Below are positions 1 to 13,698 of a stretch of 64,000 nt of DNA, piece after piece; positions within the stretch are counted from its first letter, which is position 1; each line of letters opens with the position of its first letter. The position numbers and the translations under genes were made by a program. Origin of the DNA: Monarcha castaneiventris obscurior (Eukaryota > Chordata > Aves > Passeriformes > Monarchidae); assembly GCA_026261815.1 (NCBI GenBank), contig JAMPIT010000539.1:6030501-6094500 (forward strand). Direction: 5' to 3'. The notes beneath the pieces are model-generated. The model saw nothing but the letters and a program-made list of their open reading frames with translations. It was not told the DNA's origin and searched no databases.

Positions 1-3000
1 AACATGAAAAGCAGAACTGGCAGAACAAAGGCTTAACAAGAACACGAGTCATCACAATTTCCAATTCCAAAATACCTAAACAGGGTAAGGCAAATATTTT
101 GAGGATTTAGTCAAAACAGCCCTTCAAAATCTAGAAATATGTGGTGTCTACAATTCATAAACCAACTGAACATTTCCTTTGTTTGCAGTTCTTCTCCAGA
201 AAACCCCCAGGTATCAATGAGACCTTCTGAAACCCAAGAATAAATTTGTGACCTTGCTAGACTGCATCTGAAAAAAAGAGTCAAACAACTCAAAAGTGCA
301 GGGGAAAACATGAAATAGGAAAAAGCTCTGAATACAAATCCCCCTGGGTACCTGCTAGGCTTGGGCACCTGTAACCTGTAGCCAAGGCACCTCTGCCTGC
401 AGAACACAGCAAGTGCAGAGCTGTGAAAAAGGCTGAACGTGCATATGGACACTGCAGGGGCAGGGGTAAGAGCAGTCTCTGTGGCCAGCCAGTATGACAA
501 CATACAACTACAATTATTACTTTACTTATCAGCTTTAATGCAGATACTTCTATGCATAAATAGTGATGAAAATGAGGAGCTGCACAGGGCCATAATGTGA
601 AATGCACAGTGCTGATGATTGTGAATGATGAACTGCTTCACCTCTCTTCCCACAGTCGAATAGAGATGGATTAATTGTTACCTTATTTATTATTTACATT
701 GCAATAATGACCTGAGACCAAATCCATATACTTTTCTGCTAGCGTAGACACTGCTTGTGAATGCCTTTAGTTGATCCTTCTTTCACAGGCCTTTGTAAAA
801 TATTTAATGTGAAACTAAAAGTGAACTGACAATGGCTGGCTGGGACCACAGATACTGAACCTACTGTCTACACTGCTCCCAGTAAAACCTTTTTCTTCTC
901 TACCCTTGCCACCTGCCAATAATCATCTGACAGCTCTCACTCCCATGCCCCCATCTCCCTGGGATGTGGATTATCCCTTAGTTCTTTACATAGCTCAAGT
1001 TTCTGCCCATGGCCAGAGGACCACAAAGCCAGAGGAAGAGCAGCAAAGCCAAATGCAGGATGGTGACCATGAACAGGCAGATTAATAGTTAATAGCTTTG
1101 CCTAAGGCTAAAGCCAGGGTTGAAGGAAGTCTTGATCATTAAGCTACAGAATTTTGAATTCACAAGGCTAACTATGTTTCTAGAGGAAAAAATTGATTAG
1201 TTTTGCATGGGGGCCAAAACCTAACACATATACCAACAACTGTGCTGATAAGACAATACAACAGCGAGAGCCAGGGATTAAAATGTAAGCAAAAACTAAT
1301 GTTGAGTGATAAAGGTTACAGCAACAGCTAGGTGTCCACAGTAAACCAAAATCATGGAAAAAAATCCAACATACGTGGTGAGAGCTAATCTAATCATACA
1401 CTGATTGGTTTGACAAGCAGCTTCTGATTACTCCTTATGCAAGTAAGAGGAAAAAAAAAGGATATTTCTAAATTTATGAAATGAAACCAGATGTATTTTG
1501 GGGCTTTCTCAAGTTGGCTGAAAGCATGCAACAGAAATATATCATAGGATCATATCTGTTTTCATGGCATTGTGTCAAAACACAGGTTGACAGTTTCATC
1601 TTGACTACTTTAAGACATTTCCTTCTGAAATGTTGACATTTATATTTTATCTCAATTGGGCATTATGTCAAAAAAATCACTTTGTTGTATAAAAACTGAA
1701 GGTTTTTTCCAGTATCTCTCTTTTGCGAAAAAAAATTATTTTTGCAACCTAATGAAATGTAAAATCTATTTTGCATGTTTCAGAATATGCACTTATTTAG
1801 TATTTTTTCAAAAGTTATCAAGATACAAGTTTCAATTCACTTGTTTGCTCACTTGGGCATAGAAGTCATGTATGGCCACTTCAGGATCAGGGCCTTTGAA
1901 ATCTATGGATGTTCAGGTGGTTGAATAACCTGGAACAATTGAAATTAAAGGAAATATCCACTAAACTCTGGATGTTTCCAGCTTTCAGCAAAGCAGAAGA
2001 GTTTTCACTGCAAATACTATTTTAAATCAGCATGGACAAATCAGCATGAAGTATTAGCTACCCTTTTATTTCTGGATTCAGGAATAAATTTAGATTAAAC
2101 CTTACTTTAGGATATATCAAACATCTACTGACACATTTTTAACAAAAATGTTTACTGTATAAAGTGGGAGAAATTAATACAAAAGCTTTTCTTTGATCAT
2201 AGTTATTATATAAGACTGCTAAAATAAACAGATAATTACATTTAGAATGGAAGTTAAGTTCCTGATGTACTTCAAAGGGAAGGGCAGTCAGGTGAAGTGC
2301 TTTTGACAATATTTTCCCCATGCTTTGAGCACATACTGCTAACAATCTAATGAGGTACCTTTCTAGTATGAGCTGTGGGTCAGAAAAATCCATGATAAAA
2401 GTAATGATTCTCTTTTTGAAAATCCGTGGGCCAAAGAAGAGGCACGACGTGACTACACAGGATCTTTGCTCTGTAATGTTAATTTTGGCTCTGTTCCTGC
2501 CTTTCCCCCTCCAAAGTGGTACATTGTCAATCTCCTCACACATCCTTGATGATAGTAATTTGCTTGCCTGCTAACAGATGAAAAGCTTTTTGTTATGAGA
2601 TATATTTAATAAAATTCCCTATCTCTCCCTCTTGGGCCCATTGTTAGCAATTGAAATGTATTTATCACGGTAGAAAAGGTGGTGCCTCAAGCTGAGGGTT
2701 ATTGCCACGCTCACACTCATTTGAAAGCAGTGCTGACAATACTCAAGCACTGTTTGGTTCTGGTAAACGTGCAGGCACAGCTACCAGCACACAAAGGGCT
2801 CTGATTACACCAAGCAGAGATTCCATGTCACAGCTCCTAGCCTCGGGGGGCCAACCCACCCCAAAGGCCAGCATTCCTCACCTTTTCCATCCTCTTTGAA
2901 AATAAGATCACATATTGCATCCCATTCATATTTACTCTAGAAGAGTGTATATTTCCATTGACATCGTGTACAGGTTGTTTATTTGTTCTGCCAGATTAAC

Positions 3001-6000
3001 CAAATATTTAGTAGGTATAGACAATATGTTTGTTCTAATGAAACTCAACTTAAAGATTTACTACACCATCTTTATTTTCTCCCACACAGTACATCTAATA
3101 CATTCAGCTAAAATACTGAGAGATGGTTACAGATGGTAAAATGCATTTCTACATCTTCTGAGTGCCCCAGTCACTCGAGTATATTTGCATCTCTACTCTT
3201 TTGTTGGTTTTGCTTTTTTAAGGTGAAATGTCTCATACTTCCCTTTCAGAGCAAATAAAAGTGTTTGAAGTCTCAAGAATCTCAAGAGTCAAGAAAACCA
3301 TTTTCTCCTAAACTACCCCAACTGGCTTGAAATGAAATGTCAGGCTGTCACCTGAGAAACCCCACGGCAGAGCATGGTGCCTCTCATTGACGATATCATG
3401 AACAGAACTCACAATGCTACTGCTCTTTTCTTTACTTTTCCTCATCTATTTTCTCCACCTGTGTTCCAACCAGACAGTTGTTTCTCTGTGAGTGTGGAAA
3501 GGAAAGATAAAATCAAGGACAAATTCAGTTGTTACCTCTGACGGTGGACCAAGAAAGCAGAATCTTTTCTTAAATGTAACTTTTACATTGGCGTCCCACG
3601 TCAGCTGCACAAGTTGTTCTGTCCTGGTAGTTGTTGACAGTAGCTATAAAAAGCATAATATATTCATTTTCAAAATTGTACTTATAAATAACACTTCTAT
3701 GACAGCTGGACCAGACATTTTCCTGTCCTAAATGAGGTGTGCTTAGGGAGGAACAGGAGAAATAAGAGAGAAAAACAAGCACTTTTTGGCACTGCATTTC
3801 TACTTTTAGCTCATTTGCCCTCTAACCCTATTTCTCTCATTTAAAATTAACTGATAAAAAGGATGACATGTAGCAACACCATTAAACTAAAAGAAGACCA
3901 TCATCTTGAAAAAAGAAGAAAGAAACTTCATAATTGAGTTTTTTTAAGTAAAAGACACCAACATTTATCTTGTCAACAATTGGTCAGGAGCTACTTTTGT
4001 TGTGCTTGTATTTGTAAAGCACAAAGAAGTGGAACAGTTTGGGTACTTAATAAAGAAAGAGGGACATTGCACAACAAATTTATAATATACACTTCACAGA
4101 CACATGCCAGTTCTAACGAAGTTGGGGTTTATTTGTAAGGAAGTTTCTGGCAGCAGATAGATCAACATATGGAAAGGGGAAGAAAAACACCCCTAAAAAA
4201 AGCAAACAAAAATAAAACCCCAAAATGAAAATTATGAATAGGGAGGAAAAGGAAACCAGGTTCAAACCTCTGCTTGTTTAGGGACTGTAAATTCCCTACA
4301 CAGCTTCTTTCTTAAAGCACAGCTTTTAACTCACTCTCATGAAAAATGTAGGTCTTAGTTCCTTCTCGCTTCAGAATGGAAATATCAACACCCTGCACAT
4401 TGAAAGAGAGCATCTCATCTAGCCTATGGCAGCCAGATCCAACGTGTACCATGGAGCTGCTTATTAGAGCCACTTGAATGGCAAAATAGATTTCTCTTAT
4501 CCAGAGAGTAGGACCTAAGAGCTGATGATTTATATTCACTTCTGTGTGGCAGAGATCAGCCCCTTCCTTTCCAAACTTAAAGAGAAGGCTACAGAAAAGT
4601 GATAACAGCTCCATGACTAGCGCATTTCCTCTCACTCCCCTGTATCTCATGGTTCAACTTTTAACACTAACACCCTCAAGGGAGGTGATGGGAATCTCTT
4701 TAATATTCTGCAGAATTCCAGCTTATGACATCTCTTTGTTCGAGGTCTGTAGAAGGAGGCATTAGAAGGCTTCACAAAAAGGCAAATGCAGCAACGCAGG
4801 AAACAGAGAGGGGATGATGCACTTTCCCTTGAGCAGTGGCCCTTGGCTCTGAGCAGCAGATTCCCAGCTGCTGCTGAATGATCAAGGAGCAGGATAGAAA
4901 GCAGATTGCTTTTTGTCTGCAGGAGGCCAGGAGATTAGCTGCTGTGCCTTCTGTAAGCATCACTGTAATTGTGGTCTTGAGAAAAAGCCAATACATAACT
5001 TCATACAAGGATTAAACTAAATCCAACTTATCTGAAAACTGAAGCAACATCAGCTACTCCATGTCCTGAGTGGCATATTTAGGCACAAGCACACATCTCA
5101 ACTGGTCTGTAATTTTCCTGAGGCATTTCCTTTGTTCCAGTAGAAGCCTCATGTACACCTCCTGCATTTTAAGGCGCAGAATCATAATTAAGGTAATGAG
5201 AAGAAGGTTGCAGTAACTTAATGCTCATTTTCTCCTTGCCCAACCATTGTTATTCAAGTGGGTGTTGGGTGAGCTGATTCATAGTTTCAGTTTAAGTACC
5301 ATGGAGGATGCATAGATCCTTATTTACTCGTGCATATGAGTAAATAAAGTTATGCAGCCTCATTTGTACTAACTGCCCTGAAACAATGGCTTTGAAACTC
5401 CTTGCTGCATTCCACTGCCTGCCTTCCCACAAACTCGGAGCCTGTTGGCAGGGAACTGCACTGCTGTTGTTACCTGAGCTGTTCTGTGCTCTGCAGAGCA
5501 CCAGAGACTTTGTCCTGCTGTCCCAAATGCTGAACAAAATCACTAAATACAGCAGCAGCACTAATTCAGCCCTATTCCAACCTCGATGGCTGTAAGACAA
5601 ACAATTACAAACGTTCAGCTACATATAACCAGCTAAATTCTTTACCACAGTGGGATCATTTTCCTTGTTTGAGGACCAGTGAATTACAAACTGTCTCACC
5701 TGGAGTCACAGGAACTCAGTTTCTAAATTAAGTTTTCTCTCTGTGCTCTGGAGCAGTAACTGTAATTTAGTTAGCTCAAATGTCAGCAGCGGAAGCACTC
5801 CTCTGAAAGGCTGTTTGCATGCTAAATGCAAGGTGCTTAATCTCTTGCCATCACAGAAACCTCTGCATATGCTGGAATAATTTGCTCGTGCACCAAATCC
5901 CCTAATTAAGAATAGGAAAGTCATCATAAAAGTCATAATTCCTAAAATTAGGAGAATGTCTCATACTTGAAGCATCATGCAAATGTTAACAAAATTAAAA

Positions 6001-7252
6001 ATTAACCTATGTAACTATTCAGTGAGGCACAGAGAAGTACCATTGTTCCAAAACAAATGGCAGAAAGTGAAACCAGTACAAAGAGGCTGGGTAAGACAAT
6101 ATTGTTAATCTTGGTGATAGGAGAGCACTCCTGCCTGAGTAATTCCAAATCATTGACATTCTACTGGAACATTTTTCCTTAAAATATCATCTTTGCTGTA
6201 CTTTTTTTAAGTTAGTCTTCACAAATCTTTTTTTATAGCAATGACTGAAACAGCAAATCATGAGGTTAAGACTGATATTACAAGAGTGGAAGGCTCTGGA
6301 ACAGCAAAGAGTATGTTCAAAAATATAGAAATATTATAAGGGAAAGAGATTAAATTAGCTAATTCATTAAGTCAGTAGGGGAATTAATCACAATCCAAAG
6401 TACTCACATGAGGTTGGTCTATGACAGTAGACCCCTTATTCATACAGCCAACAAAAAGATAATAAGATCCAAGAAATTTGGGACCTAAAACTGAAATTAG
6501 GATGCATACAAAATTTTTAATTCCCCCAGAAGGAATTTTTACAGTTTGTTCTGGTTTTTTAATGCTGAAATAGCATTTGAGGGATTTTTAGACTGTCCTA
6601 TCTATCACTGGTTCTTGACCTAGTTAAAACCAACCTACTGCCACCAATAGTTTTCCTATAGCCAGACATTTGCAAACAACAGTTTTTGTCATGCATTTTT
6701 ATTTTCTTAACGAAGTGACATTAAACTCCTGCTATTTATTTCCTGATTGGGAGCAACCATGTACCTGAATCCAGATCAAGAAGAAGAAACATATACCTGG
6801 GATTAGGTTACCCCAAACCTTTAGTTTTCTCCTAAATTTGCTTCATAATTTTGTATATTAAACCCAATTCAAGTCAAACTTAGGAAGTTGAAATGTTACA
6901 ATGATTGTACACTGAATAAAGTGAAGACTGATCACTTCTTGCTTTTCTCTGTCATCCAAAGCTTGGGTCTTCAAAAGTCATGTGGTTAATGTAGAAAAAA
7001 GACAACCCTGTGATGCAGTGAAGTCAACAGCTTGTTATAGAACTGACAGTCCTTAAAAGCTATTTAGAGAGAGAAAAACAACACTGCATCGTTAAGAGAT
7101 GGCTTCTAAGGGCTTGGTACTTAATAGGATTTCCTACAGAAAGTACATGGCAACTTTTGGATATTTTAGATTGTTGGTCCTTAAATGATTTAGCCACAGT
7201 GGCTGTGGAGATGCAGGAAACCTCAGGAGTTCAGGTAGTTTGCAACTACATT
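1..7252. other. Non-coding stretch, no gene recognised
   Basis: AT-rich, CpG-poor DNA. The open frames here are short, occur on both strands, overlap each other and show no domain, signal peptide or codon pattern I recognise. I see no CR1 tail, LTR boundary, tRNA or array. Ancient repeats too decayed to recognise by eye could be present. It is best read as intergenic or intronic background. Confidence 0.6.
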
Positions 7253-7271
7253 CAGACAGACAGACAGACAG
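7253..7271. repeat. (CAGA)n microsatellite
   Basis: Just under five uninterrupted copies of the tetranucleotide CAGA are seen directly. It is short and probably only weakly polymorphic. Confidence 0.9.
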
Positions 7272-7935
7272 GTTCTTATTTGGACTCCATATGAAAGACA
7301 AAAGCACCAATGAAAGAGATTAAATTTCCAAGGCTGAAGCAACTGCCAAGGTGTCATTACCTGATTCTCTTGCCATTCACAGTCCTGTGCTATCAAGGGA
7401 TTAGAAAATTTGCACACTCTTCTTCTGCAGCAATGGAGACACTGGAGAAAATTGCTGCAAAAACACTCCTGGGACTTGGGTGGTGTTGCTGTGATCAGGC
7501 AGGAAGCAGGAGGAAGATGAAAATGGGCTGCAAAAGTGCTGCCTTGTGGGCCTTGAGATTTCTGTAAGAAGATTTTAAATTCTGGTGAAAAAGGACTTCT
7601 GGATTATTTGTAGCACGCAGATAATATTTTCTAAAGCTTTGAAAGGATTAGATTCAATGATTTAGCCAAACTGCTAATATTAAAAATCCCAAAACTTCAT
7701 TTACACCTCTTATTTTATTTTCAGACATATACAATTAAAGTCACTACTTAGTTTGAAAGAAATCATATGTCAACAAAAGCTGAATTTTGCCTTTCTCTGG
7801 TCTTGAAGGATTAGCAGCAGGAGGGTAGACTTCCCAAAATGAGTGTAAGTGCAGTCATAGCACAAAAATGGTAAAATACCTTCATGTTTGAATAAGCAGA
7901 TTTTCAACTGTGAAAAAAAATAGGCTTGCTTTAGC
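7272..7935. other. Non-coding stretch, nothing recognised
   Basis: Unique-looking AT-rich sequence between two simple repeats. An 85-codon open frame on the plus strand starts at 7310, but its product has no recognisable feature and it overlaps an antisense frame, so I treat it as chance. Confidence 0.5.
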
Positions 7936-7943
7936 AAAAAAAA

Positions 7944-7997
<54 letters not shown>
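7936..7997. repeat. Compound poly(A)26 / (AT)18 microsatellite
   Basis: An uninterrupted run of 26 A (7936-7961) passes directly into about 18 copies of AT ending at 7997. A poly(A) followed by a dinucleotide run often grows from the tail of a retroposed sequence. However, the bases upstream of the A run (around 7880-7935) do not resemble a SINE, LINE or processed pseudogene that I know, so the origin is unresolved. Both arms are expected to be highly length-variable and prone to sequencing error. Confidence 0.95.
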
Positions 7998-8000
<3 letters not shown>

Positions 8001-11000
8001 AGTCAAGATGCTTTTGCCCCAACCAGCTCCATTCACCATTTGGAGTGCATTTCCCTCATTCACTGGCAACAACCTAAATCTTTACTGTTCTGATGCAGCT
8101 TGAAACAATAAAAACCACAATTTGTGCATTTTTGAAGCAAAGAACAATTTTTTTTCACCAAGATTTTTAGGAGCCTCACTGGGTTCCTAGACCTGCTTTC
8201 CCACCTCGAGGGGAGGCAACACATAAATGAATATGTGGGTTCAGCACTGAGCACACAGTGAGGAGCAGACGTTCCAAAGTCAGGATCTTTTTGCACATCT
8301 TCTGTTCTTTTTTGCACATCTTCTCACCATACCAGACCTGGTGGAAAAGGCATCTGCCAGTGTTTACTCCCAACACACTTCCCTGTTTGTTCCTGCTCAT
8401 AAATGGCAACACTTGTGACAGTTATCTAAACCCAAAAAGCTGTTTTAATACCACTCAGCAGTGCACTAACGCTCAAAGGAATCATTTTCCTCAAGGGGAT
8501 ATTAACTTCTATCTGAAAAATCCCAGTTACATGTTCATTCATGGCACACTATTCTCTTACATCTTAGACCTTTGAAATAGAAGGATCAATAGAAGGTGGA
8601 GGATTTTTTACCCTCCAAGAAGTTTATAAGCAGTAAATGATCACCCTTGGAGCACCCTAGTAGGAAAATGATGACTGTTCTTCCTGGTTACTTCGATGAG
8701 GAGTGACAGGAGGGTGCCCAGGTGTATGGGACTCTCAGTTTAAGGCAATGAAAGCTTAATTTTCAGATAGTCAACCGAATAGTTGCAAAAACCATAGCAT
8801 AGAAAAGCATAGGAAAGGAATCAAACATTTATGCCAAGATCAAAAAGCAAAAGCTTTGGAAAGGAATGGACCCTTTTGAAATAATCTTTTGAAGAAATTT
8901 TCAAAACATGGGTGGAGGCAATGAAGGACTGAGATGCTTCTGGCAGCCGGAACTTATTACTCACTTTATTCTTGTAAAGGGACCAAGGCAAATATTGCAG
9001 GTTAAACTAAAAAAAAAAAAAGTTATCTATGGAAGCTAAAAATCATTCTGTGCTGAAGAGAACTCTACCTCATGATACCACTGACGTGCAGAGTCCTCAC
9101 CCAGTGGAGGTGACAGAGAACACTATTCCTTGGTCAAAGACATGACAGTTTACCTATGGCAGCTTACCTGGGTTGTAAGTTTGACAAGTTGTCTTGTAAA
9201 ATAATGTCATAGCATAGTTATTTGGCATTCCCATGGGTATTTTAGCAGCTTTATCTTTTTATATAATAAAACAAAAAGAAGAAACTTGAATGTAGGTTGT
9301 CCCATGGGCTTACTTTTGTGGAACAGGGTGGAAAGGAGGAGGGAGAGAGGAAGAAATCATACTCTGTAAAAAAATGGAAACCCACTCAATTCTATTTTAA
9401 GCGTAACTTGTGTAAAAAGAATCATCTGAGCATCAATTCCTATTTAATACAAGTCTCATGATTCAAAACCAGATTGATAAGACAGACTCAAAGTACATAA
9501 TTTAGTAAATTTTTACACAGTTATATGTCTCTGCCATGTCATTAGCTTTGAAGTAAAATTGGGGTTTTTTATCATAAATCTTCCCACCTGGATAAGTGAA
9601 CAGATGCAGAGAGCACTTGCTTTTCTGACCAGCTGCAGTGGGGGAGCATCTGGACTTCAACTGTTCTCTCTGTAAGTGATTTATACCCATTTTTCTCCCA
9701 AGTGCACGAGAACATCCTCTAAAACCCCACTACAAACAACTGAATCTAAAAACAGTCATTCTTGTCATAACGAGACAATATTTGTCTTGCTGGAAAAACC
9801 TGGTAATGAAATCAAAACAAGCCAAATACTGCAGATTTCATTGTGGGAGCTTCACTTCATCACAGCAAAATACACAGTCACAACAACACAACGCAGCTGA
9901 AGTCTTACCAAATATAAACTCAGCTATCACAAATAGATACAAAGTTCAGTACAAAAATAACAGGGACAATACTGCAGAAAAAGGAACACTGACAACACAG
10001 GCTTTTTTTATCCCCTTTTACATGTCCAAAATACTGAGCAGAATAAGGAAGAGATGCTTTAAATTATACCCCAAAAAACCTTCCATTAGAGAGTAAATTA
10101 GGAAAACTGTGTACCTCAGGCAAACAGGGAGAGAGACAGAAAAACTGAAATAATACATTCATGGCTCATGACATGTAGATACAATTCATCAATTTTGAAA
10201 TGGAGAATAATGAAAAATATAGAAGAAAACATGTAATGCCTTGGCAACAGCAATAAGGAGAGGAGCATTAGAAGAGTGTCAAAGAAAGGCCATGGAGGAC
10301 ACCCCTGATACCTCACAGAGGAACACAGTAGGAAAAATATCGAGATTAAACTGCAGCTGCCTTATGTTGTCAGGCATGAGTGCAGGGATGGGAGGGAAGG
10401 GAAGGGTGCAGAGCATAAATCAACATGGGGTGGATGCTTTAATAAAGCTAAAATTTTTAAATGATTGCCATGGAATTAGCATTCAAAATACTAAGCAATG
10501 TGGATTATTTTTTTTTCATTCTGTTTTATTCTGAATCAAGCATTTTACTTTGTTAAAGTAACAGTAAAAGGATGATATTTACATTGCTTTATAGGCCCAT
10601 AAAATTTTAAAAAATAATACATGTGCTGCTTAACAAGATAACATCTCTGTTAATCCTCTCACTGGGACTGACAAAGATGAGAACTTTACAATGGATATGA
10701 ACTGAAGATAAAATACAGGATTAAAAATAAAATATAGAACAAGATTTATTTTTAATTAATTCACATGCCACCTCCATTCGGTTGATGTACGTGGGAATGC
10801 TACATTAAGCCTACAATGTTCTTACCCAGAAAAGAGTCAGACCTTAAAATTGTCTCTCTTAGTAGGTAGGTAGGACAGTGTATCACTGAAAGTTGAGAGA
10901 ATCTGCTCCATTTCAGACATTCACAATAAACTTCTCTTCTACACAAAAATAAGAACACACACATACATCACTGCCTGCTAATTTTGTTAAAGCAAAGAAA

Positions 11001-13617
11001 ACAAATATGGGTAAGAGTGGATGTGGAAAATTACATGGGCATACTCACCTAAAACAGGCTCAGGCAAACTGTTCAAGAAAATTTGAAAAGATTCACTGCA
11101 AATTTGCATGTAAGTTCCTAATGTTAGCCTCTCATACAGAGATTGAGTAGGAACAAAAGGCAAGATAAAGCCTCAGACACCCTGCATAAACAAAAAGTTA
11201 CGATTTACTTAAAACTTCGCATTCTTAAATAAATGTTTGTAAACCTAAAAAAATCACAACATGAAATGTGCAAATTCTAACACAGGTTCTAGTCATTTAC
11301 AATATGGAAGGATGGAATGTGACCTGTTCTCTATGTATACAGACGAAAACTCAATTGCATTTTTTAAGTGTGGGGACTCCTCACCTATGAACTTTTGCAG
11401 CCTACCTTCAATCTATGTAGACTTTTATCACTCACAAGGGCTGGAAAATATATTAACAACTGTTTTTCCACAGCTTCACAAGATCAGTCAGGACTATGCC
11501 AAATGGGACAGACTATCCCAAATCCTTGGTGAAGCTGCTCATTCTGTGCACCAGATGGACACATGTGACTCGTGATGATCAGATCAGAGACACAGGGCCT
11601 ATAGCTCACAGGATCTATCTTATTTCTTGAATTCATCTTGAAGGGATGGGCAAAGTCCTACTAAATTCTTAAACTGGCCCATCAACCAAAATGGGACCTG
11701 TGTTACAGGTGTGATGAGCGAGATCCACAGGGATAATATTTAAGACATAAGGATGTCTTAGAAACTGTAAGGAAAATTAAGGAGATATATCTTGTGCTTT
11801 GAGCTCCTGTTTTTTTTACAGCAGGTCAAGCACTGAGACAAATCCTAACAGCTCTACATCTAAGTCTGGCATCACCTCATCAAACGAACAGTGTGGGGAG
11901 AGCCATGCTTTTGTAAAATTACAGATCAAAATCAAAAAGTCTTACAAAAGGAGAAACAGAGGCAAACGCATGAGGAATTGGAGGAGCCAGAGCAGAAACT
12001 GGCCCCAAGCCACAGTGAAGTTTTTTTTCACTTCAAAGCAGAGGAAGCCAGTGGGATGATGAAGCACGATCTGTTGCTGGCAGCAGCATCTGTGCAGACG
12101 ACTGTGGGCTGCACTGGCCTGCCTGGCTACCACAGCTGAGCACATGAATCACCAGCTCTCTCCCACGATTAAAGAATTTCCAGTAATAAATTCTGTTTTC
12201 TAATTTTCAAGCCGTGTGGTACCAGAGCTTGGGCCAACAAACCATCAGTCACAGCGTGGCCTTTGCTGCAGAAAGCAACGCTGGTGACACAAATGGCACT
12301 GTGAGCAGCACAGGTTTGTTTTGGGGAACTGGTCAGCTACTATCAGCTCTTCTGGAGTGCCAGTGGGCCTGAGATCCACGGTATAAATGTAAAGAAGTCA
12401 CCTACAGGAGTGGCACCTGACCCTTTACCAGAGTGAACATTAGTGGAGAGTAGCAATTAGATGTAAACAAAAAATCTGTGGGAGAGTAAGAAGTGATCCA
12501 CAGATTCCCTGTATGTCATAACCACAAATATCTTTGTACAAATTTCTTAAAGTGTAATATTTTTATTTCATTTTCTGTGATTTTATGGGAATATAATATT
12601 TTCTTTCCCTCTGTTTTGTTTTTCCATCATTTTTGTAGGTGCCTTCTGTTATATTACAGACCACTGAGAAACCCAGATGGATTTGGAGACTGTGTGGTTC
12701 CTCCCAGTCCCCATTAATTGAATGGTTCTTAATAATCCCCACAGTAAATCTGATGACAAATTTGGGGGAAATTTGGGCCAGATTCTTCACTCAATTTTGT
12801 ATGCCAAATGCTTTACAGACTTTTTTGGGGGGTGAGGGGGTGTGTACAAATTGGCATTTTACATTGAAAAATGCCTCCCACAAATCCTAAAATAAGGAAA
12901 AAAAGATGGTCAGAAACATCATCTGCATTTGTCAGTTCCTTCAACCTCAGGAATTTGGTTTACAGTTAAAAAAACTTTTGTCTTATGAGTTCTAGTGTTT
13001 AATATTGATAGACTTGCTGGTTGACTAGAGGCTACCTTCCAGCAGATGTCATTTTCAGTGCTTCATATTGCTGGATTCTTACCCTTTGGTAGCAAGGCAA
13101 CATTTACTAGAGAAATCACAACCTTTTCATCAGTCACAGTAGCACTGTAGGACCAGGATCCAGCAAATAATGGTTATGAAAAATATGATCAGGTCTGTCA
13201 GTCCACAGACTGGGAGAAATGAGCTCCAAGTCACCCACCCACAAGCATAACTTCACCCCTTCCAAAGACATTTCAACCTCAAGATATCAAAATGCAGAGC
13301 TTGCAACAGACTGAAACTGAAACTTCAGCCTTCCCAGAGAACAGTTCCTATTTTTACAAGTAAATTACATACATTTCCCCTCAAGTTTTGCTGCTCAGCA
13401 ACGCAACTTGAAAAACAATATTATTGTTGCGACACGGTGTCTAGGAGGAAAGGTAGACAATTTGCATGAGTACATGGGGTTTTTTCCCAAAAAAATCATC
13501 ATTTAAATTTCTGATTTTTGTTTGCAGATTTATTTGTGTTGCACTGGAGAATATTTTGAAAAAGAAAATTACAACTAACATACAGTCCTGTGCCGTATTT
13601 TGGGATCAAAACCATTT
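7998..13617. other. Non-coding stretch, nothing recognised
   Basis: No gene or known repeat is recognised. One small direct duplication lies at 8286-8324, where a unit containing TTTTGCACATCTTCT appears twice about 21 bases apart. A short G-rich run (six G, then five G) lies at about 12829-12840. The remainder is AT-rich unique-looking DNA with only short chance open frames. Confidence 0.5.
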
Positions 13618-13698
13618 TCATAGAATCATAGAATGGTTTGGCTTGGAAGTGACCTGACAGATCATATGGCTCCAACCCCCCTGCCATGGGCAGAGACA
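13618..13698 (-). mobile_element. CR1 LINE, 3'-terminal fragment
   Basis: On the plus strand the segment opens with TCATAGAATCATAGAATGG, the reverse complement of the repeated ATTCTATGA-type tail of avian CR1. It continues through the complement of the conserved end of the 3' untranslated region, including CTCCAACCCCCCTGCCATGG and GGCAGAGAC. The element therefore lies on the minus strand with its 3' end at 13618, and is truncated at its 5' end after about 80 bases. That is normal for CR1, which is usually severely 5'-truncated. It carries no coding sequence. A 63-codon open frame overlapping it is a by-product. Confidence 0.9.

Noticed and set aside
111..503. 130-codon minus-strand open frame
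   Set aside because: No recognisable domain. It overlaps another minus-strand frame and has no promoter or splice context.
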